A DNA stretch of 64,000 nucleotides, taken from NCBI GenBank assembly GCA_965656195.1, contig CBFHJL010000002.1:1-64000 (forward strand), in the 5' to 3' direction. A program made the translations under genes and the position numbers. This DNA is from Brumimicrobium sp965656195. Its GTDB lineage: Bacteria; Bacteroidota; Bacteroidia; Flavobacteriales_D; Crocinitomicaceae. How positions within the stretch are numbered: position 1 is the stretch's first letter; every line of letters begins with the position of its first letter. This document shows, in pieces, positions 61,831 through 64,000 of the stretch. Below the pieces are notes generated by a model. It was not told where the DNA came from. It saw nothing but the letters and a program-made list of their open reading frames with translations, and searched no databases.

Positions 61831-63939
61831 ATGGCAAAAAGAGATTTAAAATATACGAGAAATATAGGGATTATGGCCCACGTAGATGCTGGTAAAACAA
61901 CAACTACGGAGCGTATCCTTTATTATACTGGTATCAGTCATAAAATTGGTGAGGTGCATGATGGTGCAGCAACAATGGACTGGATGGAGCAAGAGCAGGA
62001 GAGAGGTATTACAATTACCTCTGCTGCAACAACTTGTTTTTGGAACTACCAAGATACAGAATACAAAATTAATATTATTGATACTCCTGGTCACGTTGAC
62101 TTTACTGTAGAAGTAGAGCGTTCGTTGCGTATACTTGATGGTGCTGTTGCATTATTCTGTGCGTCTTCAGGGGTGGAGCCTCAGTCTGAAACAGTTTGGA
62201 GACAAGCTGATAAGTATGGTGTTCCACGTATTGGGTTCGTTAATAAGATGGACCGTGCAGGAGCAGATTTCTTAGGAACTGTTGAGCAGATTAAAGAACG
62301 TTTAGGCGGTAAACCTGTTCCACTTCAGTTGCCAATTGGTGCTGAGGATGATTTTAAAGGTGTTGTTGACCTTATTGCAAATAAAGCTTTTATTTGGAAT
62401 GAGGAAGATATGGGGATGACTTGGGATGAAGTTGAAATTCCTGCTGACATGGTTGAATCTGTTAAGGAGTGGAGAGCTGAGCTTATTGAGGCTGTTGCTG
62501 AATCAGATGATGCATTGATGGAGAAATTCTTCGAGGATTCTGATTCTATTACAGAAGATGAAATCATTTCTGCGATCCGTAAGGCTACAATCGATATGGC
62601 GATTACACCATTGATGTGTGGTTCTGCATTTAAGAACAAAGGAGTTCAAACACTTCTTGATGCTGTAATGGCATTCTTACCTGCTCCTATCGATGTTGAA
62701 GCGATCGAAGGAACTAATCCTGAGAGTGGAGAGGTAGAAAGTCGTAAGCCATCTATGGATGAGCCAATGGCAGCTTTAGCATTTAAGATTGCAACAGATC
62801 CTTTCGTAGGTCGTTTGTGTTTTGTGCGTACATACTCTGGTAAGATCGAGGCAGGTTCTTATGTGTTCAATACAAGAACTAATAAGAAAGAACGTATCTC
62901 TCGTTTATTCCAGATGCATTCAAATAAGCAAAACGCTATCGATATTTTAGAATGTGGAGATATCGGAGCAGCTGTTGGATTTAAAGATATCCGCACAGGT
63001 GATACGCTTTGTGATCAAAAGCACCCTATCGTTCTTGAGTCAATGGACTTCCCTGAGCCAGTTATTGGTATTGCGATTGAGCCTAAGACTAAAGCAGATA
63101 TGGATAAACTTTCAGTAGGACTAAATAAGTTAGCTGAAGAAGATCCTACGTTCCAAGTTTCTACAAACGAGGATTCTGGTCAAACAGTAATATCAGGAAT
63201 GGGTGAGTTACACCTTGAGGTATTGGTTGATCGTTTGAAGCGTGAATTTAAAGTAGAGGTTAACGAAGGTGAACCACAAGTTTCATACAAAGAGAAGATA
63301 ACAACTGAAGTAGATCACCGTGAAACATACAAGAAACAATCTGGTGGTCGTGGTAAATTCGCAGACATCGTTATCAAAATTCGTCCTCAGGATGATGAAG
63401 AGAAAACGGGTCTTGAGTTTATCAACAACATAAAAGGAGGTAACGTACCGAAAGAATATATCCCATCTGTTGAAAAAGGATTTGCTGATGCAATGAAAAA
63501 CGGAGTTTTGGCTGGTTACCCAATGGATTCAATGGTAGTTGAATTGAACGATGGATCTTTCCACGCAGTGGATTCAGATTCACTTTCATTCGAGGTTGCG
63601 GCGAAGATGGCTTACAGACATGCTGTGCCAAAAACTAAGCCGGAATTACTAGAGCCAGTGATGAAATTGGAAGTAGTAACACCAGAAGAGAATATGGGTG
63701 ATATTGTAGCTGACCTTAACCGTCGTCGTGGACAAATGCAAGGAATGGATGACCGTTCTGGAGCAAAGGTTATTAAAGCTACAGTTCCATTATCTGAAAT
63801 GTTTGGATATGTAACAACGTTAAGAACAATTTCATCTGGTCGTGGAACATCAACAATGGAGTTTTCTCATTATGATGTTTGTCCGAAAAATATTGCAGAG
63901 GGAATTATTGATAAAGTAAAAGGAAACGTTTCCGCTTAA
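61831..63939 (+). CDS. fusA: Elongation factor G
   Basis: EF-G drives ribosomal translocation with GTP. The 702-residue protein has the G1 motif AHVDAGKTTTTERILYYTG, the switch region DWMEQEQERGITITSAATT, DTPGHVDFTVEVERS, NKMDRAGADF and the domain IV and V segments (YPMDSMVVELNDGSFHAVDS; RGTSTMEFSHYDVCP). It is followed 11 nt later by rpsJ, the usual str-S10 junction. Confidence 0.98.
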   Translation: MAKRDLKYTRNIGIMAHVDAGKTTTTERILYYTGISHKIGEVHDGAATMDWMEQEQERGITITSAATTCFWNYQDTEYKINIIDTPGHVDFTVEVERSLRILDGAVALFCASSGVEPQSETVWRQADKYGVPRIGFVNKMDRAGADFLGTVEQIKERLGGKPVPLQLPIGAEDDFKGVVDLIANKAFIWNEEDMGMTWDEVEIPADMVESVKEWRAELIEAVAESDDALMEKFFEDSDSITEDEIISAIRKATIDMAITPLMCGSAFKNKGVQTLLDAVMAFLPAPIDVEAIEGTNPESGEVESRKPSMDEPMAALAFKIATDPFVGRLCFVRTYSGKIEAGSYVFNTRTNKKERISRLFQMHSNKQNAIDILECGDIGAAVGFKDIRTGDTLCDQKHPIVLESMDFPEPVIGIAIEPKTKADMDKLSVGLNKLAEEDPTFQVSTNEDSGQTVISGMGELHLEVLVDRLKREFKVEVNEGEPQVSYKEKITTEVDHRETYKKQSGGRGKFADIVIKIRPQDDEEKTGLEFINNIKGGNVPKEYIPSVEKGFADAMKNGVLAGYPMDSMVVELNDGSFHAVDSDSLSFEVAAKMAYRHAVPKTKPELLEPVMKLEVVTPEENMGDIVADLNRRRGQMQGMDDRSGAKVIKATVPLSEMFGYVTTLRTISSGRGTSTMEFSHYDVCPKNIAEGIIDKVKGNVSA

Positions 63940-63950
63940 TTTGTAAGTCG

Positions 63951-64000
63951 ATGAGTCAAAAAATTAGAATTAAATTAAAATCGTACGATCACAACTTGGT
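63951..64000 (+). CDS. rpsJ: 30S ribosomal protein S10 (partial, runs off the window)
   Basis: The first 16 codons (SQKIRIKLKSYDHNLV after Met) match the S10 N-terminus exactly in type. Its place straight after fusA is normal for the str/S10 junction. The rest is beyond the window edge. Confidence 0.93.
   Translation, partial: MSQKIRIKLKSYDHNL

Overview
The window looks like chromosomal DNA of a low-GC member of the Bacteroidota, most likely a flavobacterium-type marine or aquatic organism (the rank below phylum is inference). The evidence is a PorW/SprE gliding/type IX secretion lipoprotein, a surface protein ending in the gliding-motility-associated C-terminal domain, two DUF5686 outer-membrane proteins, a CzcA-type RND pump fused to a TolC-like domain, a fused alpha/beta 2-oxoacid dehydrogenase E1, and promoters of the TTG-N19-TAnnTTTG type.

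Layout. 0.1-7.2 kb (+): coaX, an outer-membrane porin-like protein, a TPR protein, lptC, two small genes (one YopX-like) and a DUF5686 protein. 7.2-10.8 kb (-): fused E1, an rRNA-methyltransferase-like protein and a DUF3109 protein. 11-15.5 kb (+): a YceI lipoprotein, then porW/sprE, bactofilin, atpZ and a small membrane protein. 15.5-17.8 kb (-): TauE/SafE, heptose adenylyltransferase and a flippase-like protein. 18.0-20.2 kb (+): LpxD-like acyltransferase and a SpoIIE-type phosphatase. 20.2-32.6 kb (-): small lipoprotein, lptB, DUF5686, tatC, a 1112-residue type IX cargo, an M16 protease pair, a nitronate monooxygenase/FabK-like enzyme and lgt.

33.0-43.3 kb (+) is the accessory island and the most interesting part. 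It holds a seven-helix membrane LuxR-type regulator, a degraded gene, a striking GTACGTA repeat array, a 76-residue double-glycine peptide precursor with a perfect terminator hairpin behind it, a lipoprotein, an ATP-grasp ligase, a 49-residue ORF coupled to a SPASM-domain protein without a radical SAM motif, a C39-peptidase ABC exporter, HlyD and TolC. This fits a 'grasp-with-spasm' RiPP (graspetide-like) pathway with its own export machine. The exporter operon is interrupted by a tandem 84-bp repeat and a four-helix-bundle (23S rRNA intervening-sequence type) gene. The SPASM protein appears to have its N-terminal part on a separate, overlapping reading frame.

43.5-49.6 kb: PadR regulator with a GldL-like membrane protein, tRNA hydroxylase trhO (-), then sulfide:quinone oxidoreductase with cytochrome bd oxidase cydAB (+), preceded by a Crp/Fnr-like box. 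49.6-60.7 kb (-): YjbQ, a PMT-like membrane protein with a nucleoside deaminase, a metal-efflux operon (His-rich secreted protein, CzcA-TolC fusion, adaptor) and a UvrD/PcrA helicase. 60.9-64.0 kb (+): the str operon rpsL-rpsG-fusA and the first codons of rpsJ, behind a textbook Bacteroidota promoter.

I saw no tRNA, rRNA, CRISPR array or complete insertion sequence. Several genes carry a TAnnTTTG element only 4-9 nt before the start codon, which suggests leaderless or near-leaderless transcripts.
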